Of a stretch of 64,000 bases of DNA, positions 33,648-42,725 are shown in pieces. Below the pieces are notes generated by a model. The model saw only the letters and a list, made by a program, of their open reading frames with translations, ran no database searches and was not told the origin of the DNA. How positions within the stretch are numbered: position 1 is the stretch's first letter; the number at the start of each line of letters is the position of its first letter. Location of the stretch: positions 1 through 64,000 of the forward strand of contig CAVQJU010000018.1 in NCBI GenBank assembly GCA_963712905.1, in the 5' to 3' direction. The DNA comes from CAVQJU01 sp963712905. GTDB lineage: Bacteria > Acidobacteriota > Vicinamibacteria > Vicinamibacterales > CAVVIG01. The position numbers and the translations under genes are program-made.

Positions 33648-34133
33648 ATGACCAGAGAAATTGAACGGCTCGAGGAGCAGTTGCGTCGCTCCTTCGAGGG
33701 CGATGCCTGGCACGGCCCGGCCGTCCTCGAGGTGCTCGCGGGAGTCACCGCGGACGAGGCGGCTGCGCGTCCCGTCGCGGGCGGCCACTCCATCTGGGAG
33801 CTGGTGCTTCACCTGGCCGGCACTTATCGGCTCGTCTTGCGCCGCCTCGGCGGAGATGGAGCGCAGCTCTCGCCCGAGGACGATTGGCCTCCATTGCCGG
33901 CGGTGACTCCCGAGAACTGGCGCGACGCCGTCGACGCGCTGCGCCCGTTGAATCAGGACTTGAGGCGCGCCGTGCGGGCGTTTGCGCCAGACCGCCTGGA
34001 CGCTCCGCTGGTTGCAGAACCACCCTACACCGCGTACACGCAGTTCATTGGCATCACTCAGCACGACCTGTATCATGCAGGCCAGATCGCGATGTTGAAG
34101 CGTGCGCTCGGTCCCCGGACACGAAACGAATGA
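33648..34133 (+). CDS. DinB-family protein
   Basis: This 161-residue protein is a DinB four-helix bundle. His ligands are in SIWELVLHLAGTYRLVL and in GITQHDLYHAGQIAMLKRAL, the latter being the typical helix 4 motif. It resembles the DinB subset often found in Bacteroidetes and Acidobacteria. The reaction is unknown. Its stop overlaps ATG 34130 of the next gene (ATGA), so both are translated together. Confidence 0.9.
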   Translation: MTREIERLEEQLRRSFEGDAWHGPAVLEVLAGVTADEAAARPVAGGHSIWELVLHLAGTYRLVLRRLGGDGAQLSPEDDWPPLPAVTPENWRDAVDALRPLNQDLRRAVRAFAPDRLDAPLVAEPPYTAYTQFIGITQHDLYHAGQIAMLKRALGPRTRNE

Positions 34134-35147
34134 GGGCCGTCGCGTGCCTGGCGACGTTCGGCGTGCTCGCGGCGTGCGCATCTCTGATATCGGCCCAGAC
34201 GGCGGCAGGCACGATTCCCTTGCAGCCGGCGCCGGAAATTGCGGGAGTCATCACAGGCGGCACCCGGGTGCAGGTGATCGCGACAGGACTCAACGGCGCC
34301 GACGATCCGATCTGGATCCCGGACATCGGCCTTCTCTTCTCTGAGCCAAACGCCGACCGCATCGTGCGCCTGTCGGACGCCGGCACGCTGCTGCCGTTCG
34401 TCGCTGGCCTTCATCGTCCGCTGGGCATGACCTTCGACGGGCAGGGGCGCCTAATTTCGCTCCAGTCGGAGGCGGGCTTCACTGGTGTGCGCGTGGTGTG
34501 GCCGCCCGGCAAGGAAGCCGTCCTCGCCGAGCGCTTCGACGGGCTGCCATTCAGCAGGCCGAACGGCGTCACCGTCGATCGGAAGGGCGGCGTGTATTTC
34601 TCGGACCCCGGTTTGAATCCCGCACAGGAGGAGCAGCTTCGCAAGACGCAGGCTCGACTGCCTCCCGCGGTGTACTACGTTCCACCGGGCGAAGGACCAG
34701 TCCGCGTTGCCGAAGGTATTGCCCGCCCCAACGGCGTCCACTTGAGCCGGGACGAGAAGACGCTCTACGTGAACGACACCAACGGCATCCAGGCGTTCGC
34801 GTTCGACGTGTTGCCCAATGGCAGGCTGGCCAACCGCAGGGTGTTCGCCACCTACGTTGGACGCACGCCCCCGCTCGGCGCGACCGAGGGCGTCGCGTCG
34901 GGCGCCGACGATCTCGTGGTCGACAACGAGGGCCGCGTCTACTCCATCACGGCGGCAGGCATCGAGGTACTCGAGCGATGCGGGTCGGCCTCTCGGCATC
35001 ATCCCGGCGAAGTGTTCCCCTGACGGCGGACGATGCCAGGCGCTGGCGTTCGGGGGAACGGACAAGCGAACGCTGTACGTCGCCGGCGGAGGCACTCTTT
35101 TGCGGATTCAGATGGTGGCACAGGGATTCACCGGACGGGCGAAGTAG
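34130..35147 (+). CDS. Secreted SMP-30/gluconolactonase-like beta-propeller, frameshifted
   Basis: A signal peptide (VACLATFGVLAACASLISAQ) precedes a six-bladed propeller. Blade motifs include DDPIWIPDIGLLFSEPNAD, RPLGMTFDGQGRL, PNGVTVDRKGGVYFSDPG and RPNGVHLSRDEKTLYVNDT, as in the SGL/SMP-30 lactonase family, where a Glu/Asn/Asp set binds Ca or Zn. The frame changes once near 34980: the first frame ends early at 35023, whereas GRPLGIIPA through GTLLRIQMVAQGF in another frame runs to 35147 and completes the last blade. I read it as one gene of about 338 residues with a single-base error. It is coupled to the DinB gene upstream and followed by a methyltransferase after 11 bases. Confidence 0.75.
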
Positions 35148-35158
35148 AAGGAGAGCGA

Positions 35159-36190
35159 ATGAGTGTTCACGGAGAGACGGCAGCCCAGGCTGTGCCGCCG
35201 CACGTCCAGCTGATCCAGATGGGCACGGCCGCGTGGGTCAACGCGGTCGTATTTGCCGCGGCGAAGATTGGCCTGGCCGATCAGCTGGCCGCCGGACCCA
35301 GAAGCGCTGCCGACCTGGCGGGACCGATGCGGCTGCACGCGCCGTCGCTGCATCGGCTGATGCGCACCCTGGCCGGCCTCGGCATCCTCACCGAGCGCGA
35401 CGCGCAGCGCTTCGCGCTGACACCGATGGGCGAGGCGCTCAAGACCGGCGCTCCCGGCTCGGCGCGGGCCACGTTGATCGCGTTCGGCGGCACGTTCTGG
35501 CGCGGCTGGGAGCAGATCGTGTACTCGCTCGAAACGGGCAACACCGGTTTCGACAAGGCACACGGCATGCCCCTCTTCGAGCACCTGAAGCAGCATCCCG
35601 CCGAAGCGTCTGACTTCAGCGAAGCCATGGTCGGCTTCCACGGCCAGGAACCACCGGCTGTCGCGCAGGCGTACGACTTCTCCGGATTCAAGAACGTCGT
35701 GGACGTTGGCGGCGCCACGGGCAACCTGCTGGCGACGATTCTGTCGAGGCATCCTGGACCGCGCGGTGTGCTGTTCGACATGGCGCACGTGGTCGCCGAA
35801 GCGCCGCCGTTGCTGAAAGCCCACGGCGTCGAAGATCGGGTCACGATCGAGGCGGGCAGTTTCTTCGACACGGTCCCCGCCGGCGGCGACTGCTACCTGT
35901 TGTCGCACATCATCCACGACTGGAACGAAGAGAAGTGCCTGACGATCCTGGGCCACTGCCGGAAGGCGATCAAGCCGGGCGGGCGCCTGCTGATCATCGA
36001 GATGGTCCTGCCCGCGGGCGACACGCCGCACCCGGGCAAGGTGCTGGACATGGTGATGCTGGTGTTTCCGGGCGGACAGGAACGCACCGAAGCCGAGTAC
36101 GGGGCCCTGCTCGGCAAGGCCGGTTTCCGTCTGAACCGCGTGGTGCCCACGGCCTCGGCCGTCAGCGTGGTGGAAGCCGTTCCGGCTTAG
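35159..36190 (+). CDS. O-methyltransferase, COMT/hydroxyindole type
   Basis: This 343-residue protein has the two-part layout of plant COMT and bacterial hydroxyneurosporene/acetylserotonin-type methyltransferases. An N-terminal winged-helix dimerisation domain includes SLHRLMRTLAGLGILTE. A Rossmann domain then holds NVVDVGGATGN (SAM binding, about 179-189), and LLSHIIHDWNEEKC has the catalytic His. It would methylate a hydroxyl on an aromatic or related small molecule. AAGGAG lies eight bases before ATG 35159; the longer open frame upstream overlaps the SMP-30 gene. It may be co-transcribed with it. Confidence 0.9.
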   Translation: MSVHGETAAQAVPPHVQLIQMGTAAWVNAVVFAAAKIGLADQLAAGPRSAADLAGPMRLHAPSLHRLMRTLAGLGILTERDAQRFALTPMGEALKTGAPGSARATLIAFGGTFWRGWEQIVYSLETGNTGFDKAHGMPLFEHLKQHPAEASDFSEAMVGFHGQEPPAVAQAYDFSGFKNVVDVGGATGNLLATILSRHPGPRGVLFDMAHVVAEAPPLLKAHGVEDRVTIEAGSFFDTVPAGGDCYLLSHIIHDWNEEKCLTILGHCRKAIKPGGRLLIIEMVLPAGDTPHPGKVLDMVMLVFPGGQERTEAEYGALLGKAGFRLNRVVPTASAVSVVEAVPA

Positions 36191-36198
36191 TCCCACGC

Positions 36199-36204
36199 TA
36201 TAAT
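36199..36204 (+). promoter_or_regulatory. Consensus -10 box for the second hydroxylase operon
   Basis: TATAAT lies 30 bases before ATG 36234, and GGAG (36221-36224) sits between them. No good -35 was found at 16-18 bp spacing. Confidence 0.5.
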
Positions 36205-36233
36205 CGCGCCGTAACGCCTCGGAGACTGAACCG

Positions 36234-36737
36234 ATGAGCATGATCACTCTGACCGTCAACGGCGCGACGCACCGCGTGGACCTCGACGACCCGTCCACGC
36301 CCCTGCTCTACGTGCTGCGCAACGACATCGGCCTCGAAGGCCCGCGGTTCGGCTGCGGGCTGGGCCAGTGCGGCGCGTGCACCGTCATCATCAAGGGCGA
36401 AGCCGTGCGGTCCTGCAGCAGGCCGGCTTCGTCGGCACAGGGCGCCGACATCACCACGCTCGAGGGTCTGGCCAAGGACGGCAAGCTGCACCCGCTGCAG
36501 CAGGCCTGGATCGACGAGCAGGTGCCGGCCTGCGGCTTCTGCCAGAACGGTCAGCTGATGACCGCCAAGGCGATGCTCGACAAGAACCCGAACCCGACCG
36601 ACGCTGAAATCCGCCAGGGCATGGCCAACACGCTGTGCCGCTGCATGACGTATTACCGCATCCAGTCGGCCATCAAACGGGTGGTGACCGGCACGAAAGC
36701 TGCCGATGCGGCGGCCGATCGCGAGGTGACGGCATGA
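36234..36737 (+). CDS. (2Fe-2S)-binding small subunit of a second molybdenum hydroxylase
   Basis: This 167-residue protein parallels the one at 3810. The ferredoxin-type motif CGLGQCGACT gives Cys41, 46 and 49, with Cys61 as fourth ligand. The second cluster uses CGFCQNGQ and the C-terminal CRCMTYYRIQSAI. It feeds electrons from the molybdenum site to an external acceptor. Its stop codon overlaps ATG 36734 of the large subunit (ATGA). Sequence differences from the first copy suggest an old duplication or a different substrate. Confidence 0.93.
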   Translation: MSMITLTVNGATHRVDLDDPSTPLLYVLRNDIGLEGPRFGCGLGQCGACTVIIKGEAVRSCSRPASSAQGADITTLEGLAKDGKLHPLQQAWIDEQVPACGFCQNGQLMTAKAMLDKNPNPTDAEIRQGMANTLCRCMTYYRIQSAIKRVVTGTKAADAAADREVTA

Positions 36738-39130
36738 TCCGCCACACAGAGATCCCGGGACACATCGAAGACGCCCTCGAACGCGACGCGCGCCAGCCAG
36801 GCACGTCGCGCCGCGACTTCATCAGGAACACCGGCCTCTTCGTCGTCAGCTTCAGCACGGCGTCGTTGCTTAAACCGGGACTCGAACCGGCGCTCGCAGC
36901 CGCCGGCCAGGCGCCCGCGCGCGGGGCCGGACCGTACCCGGATCCCGACTTCCATCAGCTCGACGCGTGGATCGCCATCCGTCCGGACAACACGGCCACG
37001 TTCTTCGTCGGCAAGACCGACCTGGGCCAGGGCACGGGCACGGCGTTCCGCCAGATCATGGCCGACGAGCTGGATCTCCCGTACGCCAGCACGAGCTGCG
37101 TGATGGGCACCACGAACTTGACCGTCGATCAGGGCGGTTCGGGCGGCTCCGACGCGCTGCAGACCGACGGCTACCCGATGCGCCGCGTCGCCGCGGAGGC
37201 GCGCCGCGTGCTGCTCGACATGGCCTCGACCCAGCTCGGCGTGCCGGTCGCACAGCTCGCGGTCAGCGACGGCGTCGTGTCCGCCAGCAACGACGCGTCG
37301 AAAAAGGTCACCTACGGGCAGTTGATCGGCGGCAAGCGCTTCAACGTCACGCTCACCGGCGCCAACACCGATGCGACGACCGGCGTGGCGAAGATCAAGC
37401 CCGTTAAGGATCTCAAGATCGTGGGCACGTCGCCGCAGCGCTACGACATCCCGGGCAAAGTGGACGGCTCGGTGAAATGGGCCGTCGGCGTCAAGCTGCC
37501 GGGCATGGTGCACGCGCGCAACGTCCGGCCGCCGTTCGCAGGCGCGAAGCTCGTCAGCGTCGACGAGTCCTCCGTGCGCAGCGTCCCCGGCTTCGTCAAA
37601 GTGGTCACGAAGGGCAACTACGTCGCCGTGGTCTGCGAGCGCGAAGAGCAGGCCATCAAGGCCGCTCGGCAGCTGAAAGCCACGTGGCAGAAGCCGGCGA
37701 CGGCGCCGTTTCCCGCGTCGGAAGATCTGTTCAAGTACATGCGCAGCGCGACCCCGACATTCAGCGCGCCGCCGGTCGTTGCCGGCGACGCGGCGGCCGC
37801 GCTGTCCGGCGCCGCGAAGGTGGTCGAGGCCGAATACGACGTCCCGTATCAGGGCCACACGTCGATCGGCCCGGCGCACGCGATGGCCGATCCGTCCAAC
37901 GATCAGCTGACGATCTACTCGAACGACATGAAGTCGTACGGCCTGCGCAACGGCGTCGCGCAATTCCTCGACATCCCGCGCGATCGTGTCCGCGTCGTCT
38001 GGATGGACGGGCCGCAGGCCTTCGGCCGCACCGCGGCCGACGATGCCGGGTTCGAGGCGGCGTTTCTGGCGAAGGAACTGGGCCGCCCGGTGCGCGTCCA
38101 GTGGATGCGCCAGGAGGAAACGGCGTGGGACACGAAGGGGCCGGCCTTCGCGTTCAAGATCCGCGGCGGCCTCGACGCGCAGGGCAATGTCGTCGCCCTC
38201 GATTACGAGGCACGCGCAGCCGATCACAATCACGTCGGTTACAACGAGCCCGACACGGTCCTGATCGCGCAGCTGACCGGTCAGCGGAAGGCGACGCCCG
38301 CTCGCGGCGGCAGCGGCGCGCCGACGGAGATCTACGGCATTCCGAACCAGCGCCTCGCCCAGCACGTCGTGTCCCTGCCGCTGGTGTGGGAGACACCGCT
38401 CCGGACAGGCAACCTGCGCGACCCCAACGGACCTCAGACGGCGTTCGCGACCGAGTCGTTCGTCGACGAACTGGCGGCTGCGGCGAAGATGGATCCGGTG
38501 GCATTCCGGCTGAAGCTGGTCAACGCCGGAAAGGAAGACAGCGGGTTCAAGAAAGCCCGGTCGCTCGCCGTTATCGAGGCGGCCGCGAAAGCCTACGGCT
38601 GGGACGCGCGCCCGTCGCCGAAAGCAGCCACCGGCGGAAACGTCGTGACCGGACGCGGCATCGCGTACGGCGTCCGCAACCAGACGGTCGTGGCCGAGAT
38701 CGCCGAGGTCGAAGTGGACCGCCGGACGGGGCATGTCCGGGTCGTGCGGATGGTCGTCGCCCACGACTGCGGGCTGATGGTGAACCCGGAAGGACTGCGC
38801 CGCACGCTCGAGTGCGGGCTGCTCCACTCGCTGAGCCGGGCGCTGCACGAAGAGGTGACGTTCGACACCGAGAAGGTAACGAGCGTCGACTGGCGCACGT
38901 CGCCGACCCTCCGGCACACCGACACGCCGGAGAAGATCGACATCGTGCTGGTCAACGGCGATCCCGACAAGAACCGGCAGGACCTGCCGCACTACGGCGC
39001 CGGGGAGACAGTCTGTAAGCCCACGCTCGCCGCGGTGGCCAACGCGATTTTCGACGCCACGGGGGTTCGCCTCCGGCGGGTGCCGTTCAAGGACGCGCGC
39101 GTCCTCGCCGCACTCAAAGCCAGCACGTAG
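36734..39130 (+). CDS. Molybdopterin-binding large subunit of a second hydroxylase
   Basis: This 798-residue protein is the catalytic subunit of a xanthine dehydrogenase-family enzyme. It has a Tat signal (TSRRDFIRNTG, Arg26-Arg27) and exported, IorB-like organisation. Features include GKTDLGQGTGTAFRQI, PQAFGRTAADDAGFE in the cofactor-binding region, and GAGETVCKPTL near the end, whose Glu is the likely catalytic base. The PQAFGR segment differs from GGGFGRR in the first copy, so its active-site entry is not identical. No FAD or maturation gene (XdhC/MobA-like) is nearby in the window. Confidence 0.92.
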   Translation: MIRHTEIPGHIEDALERDARQPGTSRRDFIRNTGLFVVSFSTASLLKPGLEPALAAAGQAPARGAGPYPDPDFHQLDAWIAIRPDNTATFFVGKTDLGQGTGTAFRQIMADELDLPYASTSCVMGTTNLTVDQGGSGGSDALQTDGYPMRRVAAEARRVLLDMASTQLGVPVAQLAVSDGVVSASNDASKKVTYGQLIGGKRFNVTLTGANTDATTGVAKIKPVKDLKIVGTSPQRYDIPGKVDGSVKWAVGVKLPGMVHARNVRPPFAGAKLVSVDESSVRSVPGFVKVVTKGNYVAVVCEREEQAIKAARQLKATWQKPATAPFPASEDLFKYMRSATPTFSAPPVVAGDAAAALSGAAKVVEAEYDVPYQGHTSIGPAHAMADPSNDQLTIYSNDMKSYGLRNGVAQFLDIPRDRVRVVWMDGPQAFGRTAADDAGFEAAFLAKELGRPVRVQWMRQEETAWDTKGPAFAFKIRGGLDAQGNVVALDYEARAADHNHVGYNEPDTVLIAQLTGQRKATPARGGSGAPTEIYGIPNQRLAQHVVSLPLVWETPLRTGNLRDPNGPQTAFATESFVDELAAAAKMDPVAFRLKLVNAGKEDSGFKKARSLAVIEAAAKAYGWDARPSPKAATGGNVVTGRGIAYGVRNQTVVAEIAEVEVDRRTGHVRVVRMVVAHDCGLMVNPEGLRRTLECGLLHSLSRALHEEVTFDTEKVTSVDWRTSPTLRHTDTPEKIDIVLVNGDPDKNRQDLPHYGAGETVCKPTLAAVANAIFDATGVRLRRVPFKDARVLAALKAST

Positions 39131-39174
39131 CGTCCGCCTTCAGGCGGACGTTCGCCGGCCGGCTGAAGCCGGCC
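39131..39174. terminator. Two adjacent perfect GC hairpins, REP-like or bidirectional terminator
   Basis: Hairpin 1 (39131-39150) has an 8-bp stem CGTCCGCC with a TTCA loop. Hairpin 2 (39157-39174) has a 7-bp stem GGCCGGC with a TGAA loop. They lie directly between convergent genes. There is no T run, so they may be REP-type repeats that also end transcription. Similar TGAA/TTC-loop hairpins are at 40279, 45960, 51096 and 54537. Confidence 0.6.
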
Positions 39175-39175
39175 G

Positions 39176-40264
39176 CTACTGCCTTTTCGGGGCGAACCGA
39201 TAGTCGCCCGATACGTGCTTCACGAAGAGCGCCGTCGGCACGCCGGCGGCGTCGGTGACGAACCCGACGCCCAGGCCATACAGGCCTGAGAAGAGCGTCG
39301 GTGACTGCGCGACGAGGGCCACCGGCCCTCGTCCGTCCATGTTGCCGTACAGCGCGTCGCCCTCGACCGTGATGACGACCGTCCGCGCCTCGAGCCGCCA
39401 ATACTTGGGCTGCTCGACGTAGGTCCCGGCGTACTTCGCGAGCACGGCCGGCGCCACTTTGACCTCCGACTTGTGCTCGTCGGACGCCTTGCCGACCCAG
39501 TGCGCGATGCCGGGGTTGGCCTCACGCTCGCCGCAGACGAACTCGATCATCTCGGTGTCCGCGGCCAGTTCCGCACGGACGGCGACGGTCCACGGCCGCG
39601 TGTAGGCCTTGGGATCGGAGTACGTGATTTCCACGTCCATGTGGCCGAAGTCGCGGCGGCGGTAGCGCTCCGTCATCCGCAGCGCCTCCGTGTGCGGGTG
39701 GCCGTCGTGATCGAGCCAGGTCCGATCGTTGTAGCCGTTGCTCTCGACGACCAGCGCGTCGCCCTCCCAGTGCCCGACCGAATAGCCCATCCACGCCGGA
39801 TTTGGATCTCGTTCGAGCGCGCGGCCGTCCATGAACACCTGGCGGTACGTGAGATCGGGGTTCAGGATCACGATGACCGCGGGCGTCTGGATGATCTTCA
39901 TCATCTCGGCGCCGGTCGTGTCCGCGGACGTGACATAGCTCGGACCAAACGGCACGCACATCGTGTTCATGTAGCCCTTGCCGAGGTTCTCGCGCCGCTC
40001 GTTGACCAGCGCCTCGGCCCACGGCAGGATCTCGCCCGGCTTCAGGTCCGCGGCGATGTTGCGGCTGTACTTCGGCGACATGCGATTCCACAGGCCGGAG
40101 AGATCCGGCTTGCCGTCAGGCGCGCGCGGCGCCGGCGCCGAGAGGTTCGGCTTGCCGTCGGCGGTTCGCGGCAGGGCCGGCGTCGGATGATTCAACCACT
40201 GGGCGGTCAGGGGAACGCCCGCCACGCACGCGACGACGGGCAGTATCAACGCCAGGCGATTCAT
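39176..40264 (-). CDS. Secreted PDxxGxW-family protein, copy B
   Basis: This 362-residue protein has a signal peptide (LALILPVVACVAGVPLTAQ). Family marks are DGKPDLSGLW near the N-terminus, GHWEGDALVVESNGY in the centre and SDPKAYTRPWTV before a C-terminal extension of about 110 residues not seen in copy C. That extension (VLAKYAGTYVEQPKYWRLE) looks like a lipocalin/DUF-type beta-barrel tail. ATG 40264 has GGGAGG seven bases upstream, which decides it over the two GTG codons before it. It lies 36 bases downstream of copy C on the same strand, so the two are probably a tandem duplication in one operon. Function unknown. Confidence 0.83.
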   Translation of the reverse strand: MNRLALILPVVACVAGVPLTAQWLNHPTPALPRTADGKPNLSAPAPRAPDGKPDLSGLWNRMSPKYSRNIAADLKPGEILPWAEALVNERRENLGKGYMNTMCVPFGPSYVTSADTTGAEMMKIIQTPAVIVILNPDLTYRQVFMDGRALERDPNPAWMGYSVGHWEGDALVVESNGYNDRTWLDHDGHPHTEALRMTERYRRRDFGHMDVEITYSDPKAYTRPWTVAVRAELAADTEMIEFVCGEREANPGIAHWVGKASDEHKSEVKVAPAVLAKYAGTYVEQPKYWRLEARTVVITVEGDALYGNMDGRGPVALVAQSPTLFSGLYGLGVGFVTDAAGVPTALFVKHVSGDYRFAPKRQ

Positions 40265-40278
40265 CACCACACCTCCCG

Positions 40279-40296
40279 GCAGGCCTGAAGGCCCGC
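40279..40296. repeat. Short REP-like hairpin (GGCC-TGAA-GGCC)
   Basis: A perfect 4-bp core with a TGAA loop, widened by GC pairs across one mismatch, lies between copies C and B of the PDxxGxW genes. It is followed by CACTACTACT, a tail similar to the one after 39174. Confidence 0.5.
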
Positions 40297-40300
40297 ACTA

Positions 40301-41137
40301 CTACTTTCCGACCAGGTGCTGGGACGACTTCTCGTTCTCGAGGCAGATCTCGTCCACCAGATCCGTGTCGACCTGGATGGCCTGCTTCAGCTTCACGGTC
40401 CACGGCTTCGTGTAGGCCTTCGGGTCGTCGACGGTGAGTTCGATCTCGAGGTGCCCGAAGTCGGGCCGGCGGATCTTCTCGGTCATCTTTGCCGCGTCGG
40501 TAATGAAGCTGCCGCCGATGTCGAGCCAGAGGTCGTTGCGGAAGCCCGCCGACTGAATCACGAGCGTGTCGCCCTGCCATGTGGCCGACGAGTAGCCGTT
40601 CCACGCAGGAGTCGGATCGACGGGCAGCGGCCGGCCGTCGGTGAAGACCTGCCGGTAGTTTGCGTTCATCTCGTCGAGCATGACGAGCAGGCCCGGGACC
40701 TGTATGAACTTCTGCATGTGCGGCAGGCCGTAGGACCGGGCGAAGGTGTCGGGCAGGCAGCGCGCGTGCGGATCGTCTTTCGACTGATCGCGCGTGCGCT
40801 TCTGCACCAGCTCGAGGGCCCACGGCTGAAACGGCAAGCCCTCGGGCAGGCTCGAACCGATATCGAACACCTCGCGCGACGCCGGCAGTTCAGCCCCGCA
40901 TTCCAGGAAGTCGCTCCCGGTCGACTTCTCGCATGGCAGCGGGTTGCCCGTCAGCCAGATGCCTGAGAAATCAGGCTTGCCGTCCTTGCGGGGCGCCGGC
41001 GCGGCGAGATTGACCTTGCCGTCCCGCGTACGCGGCACGCCGGCGGTCGGGTGGCGCAGCCACTGTCCCGAGACCGGCGCGTCGATGAAGGTCAGAGCCG
41101 CGACAATCGCGGCGAGAGGCACAAGACGCTGGCGCAT
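40301..41137 (-). CDS. Secreted PDxxGxW-family protein, copy C
   Basis: This 278-residue protein has a signal peptide (LAAIVAALTFIDAPVSGQ) and is the shortest copy. It shares DGKPDFSGIW, an altered centre ATWQGDTLVIQSAGF (Trp and Gly kept, His of GHWEG lost), and DDPKAYTKPWTV with copy B. The C-terminus contains DLVDEICLENEKSS, where B has MIEFVCGEREANP. A Cys pair (NPLPCEKS and DFLECG) may form a disulfide. The start is ATG 41137. Role unknown. Confidence 0.8.
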   Translation of the reverse strand: MRQRLVPLAAIVAALTFIDAPVSGQWLRHPTAGVPRTRDGKVNLAAPAPRKDGKPDFSGIWLTGNPLPCEKSTGSDFLECGAELPASREVFDIGSSLPEGLPFQPWALELVQKRTRDQSKDDPHARCLPDTFARSYGLPHMQKFIQVPGLLVMLDEMNANYRQVFTDGRPLPVDPTPAWNGYSSATWQGDTLVIQSAGFRNDLWLDIGGSFITDAAKMTEKIRRPDFGHLEIELTVDDPKAYTKPWTVKLKQAIQVDTDLVDEICLENEKSSQHLVGK

Positions 41138-41183
41138 ACCGAACCTCCGGGTCGCGCCATTCTAACTCCGCCGACCCGGGCGT

Positions 41184-42725
41184 TCAGCTTGTCTGAATCG
41201 GAGCGGGCATCGCCAGGTCCGGCATCGGGGTGCCGAAGAACAGCCGGCGGCAGACCACACCCATCCACCGCGCCCAGCGCGCCGATCGCGCGACACGCGC
41301 GCTGTCGGTGGCGATCCCCGTGTTCGCGTACATCTGCCGGTACAGCTTCGAGATGAGCACGAACATGACGCGGGCACGAATCGATTCGACGACGCGCGAG
41401 CGCGCCCAGATGCGGCGCCAGCTGTAGAACTGGTCCCACGCGCCCTGCGTGCCCACGCGGATCTCTTCGAGCGACATCGTCGGATGCGGGGTGAAGAGCT
41501 TCGGCCGCTTGTCCTCGGGAATCAGCCAGTGCTGCGTGATCGACACGCCGTCGACCTTGTTCTGCGCGTTGACGTCCTCGCGCGCCCACTTCTCGAAATC
41601 GATCGTGCCGGGGAACGGGGTCAGCAGGACGAACTGCGCGAAGGTGAGGTCGGCGCGGTCGGCGAGGTCGACGGTGGCGTCGAAGGTGGCCTTGTCGTCG
41701 CTCGGCAGGCCGAAGATGAACGATCCCAGCACGTGCACGCCGTGCCGGCGGAACGCGCGAAGGCGCGCCACCAGCTCGTCGCCAGCCAGGTTGAAGCCCT
41801 TGTACACGTCCTTCAAGCCGGCATCCGTCACCGACTCGACGCCGACGAGCGCGCCCCGGATGTGCGCGGCCTTCATCGCGTCGAGGAACGAAGGATCCTC
41901 GGCCGCCTCCATCGTGATCTGCGTGTAGAACACCAGATCCTTCGGCAGCTTCGCGAGCTGGGCCATCAGCTCGAAGCGTTCCTGCCGCATCTCGAGCAGC
42001 TCGTGATAGCGCGACTGGTCGGACCGCCGCTTGGCCGCGGCAAGGTCGTCGAGCGTCACGGGGTAGAAGTTGTCGTCGGCGAGCGCGATGAACCGGAACC
42101 CGAGCCGGCGCAGCGTGACGACTTCCTGGACGACGCGATCGACGCCGCGCTGACGCGGCTCCTGGCCGTCGGTGCGCCACACCGAACAGAACGAACAATG
42201 CTTCGGGCATCCGCGCACGGTTTGCACCGACGCCCACATGTAGCGGCCGGGCGGCAGCAGATCCCAGCGCGCGGAGACGAACTCTTCTCCGCTCACCCGT
42301 CCGCCTTCGTACAGCGGCAACGGGTGGCCCGCCATGCAGTCGGCCACGACCTTCTGCCAGACGAGATCGCCGTCGCCGCGCACCACCGCGTGCGCTGCGC
42401 CGTGCTCACGTGCTTCGTCCGGGTACAGCGTGGCATGGATGCCGCCGTACACCACCCAGGCGCCGCGCGCCTTGGCAATCCGTCCGATCGCGTAGCCTCG
42501 TCGAGCGTTGCCTGTGTGAATCCCAATGCCGACGACGTCGCCGGCAACGATCGACTCGGGGTCGAGGGTTTCCAGGGTTTCGTCCACGATGAGGGGGTCG
42601 CCCCAGGCAGTCCCGGTGGCGGAGGCCAGCACATACAGCCAGCGGGGCGTGATGACAGCCACGCCAAACGACACGTTGCTCGGATTGATCAGATGTACGC
42701 GCGGACCCAAAGGCACCTCAATCAT
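41184..42725 (-). CDS. Radical SAM protein with cobalamin-binding-like N-terminus
   Basis: This 513-residue protein has an N-terminal alpha/beta domain (about 1-150) like B12-binding domains of the BchE/HpnP/DUF4070 class, with no clear DxHxxG motif. Then comes the radical SAM cluster site Cys173, Cys177 and Cys180 (CPKHCSFC) with ALADDNFYPVTL and GVESVTDAGLKDVYKGFN further on. The C-terminal portion is helical (DQFYSWRRIWARSRVVESI). Such enzymes modify lipids, hopanoids or tetrapyrroles, but the substrate cannot be named. The start is ATG 42725; ATG 42770 adds a less likely N-terminal extension. It is divergent from the DUF1800 gene. Confidence 0.85.
   Translation of the reverse strand: MIEVPLGPRVHLINPSNVSFGVAVITPRWLYVLASATGTAWGDPLIVDETLETLDPESIVAGDVVGIGIHTGNARRGYAIGRIAKARGAWVVYGGIHATLYPDEAREHGAAHAVVRGDGDLVWQKVVADCMAGHPLPLYEGGRVSGEEFVSARWDLLPPGRYMWASVQTVRGCPKHCSFCSVWRTDGQEPRQRGVDRVVQEVVTLRRLGFRFIALADDNFYPVTLDDLAAAKRRSDQSRYHELLEMRQERFELMAQLAKLPKDLVFYTQITMEAAEDPSFLDAMKAAHIRGALVGVESVTDAGLKDVYKGFNLAGDELVARLRAFRRHGVHVLGSFIFGLPSDDKATFDATVDLADRADLTFAQFVLLTPFPGTIDFEKWAREDVNAQNKVDGVSITQHWLIPEDKRPKLFTPHPTMSLEEIRVGTQGAWDQFYSWRRIWARSRVVESIRARVMFVLISKLYRQMYANTGIATDSARVARSARWARWMGVVCRRLFFGTPMPDLAMPAPIQTS

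Noticed and set aside
36653..38992. A 779-residue minus-strand open frame
   Set aside because: It is a codon-bias shadow of the second hydroxylase large subunit; composition is almost only R, V, A, D, H.
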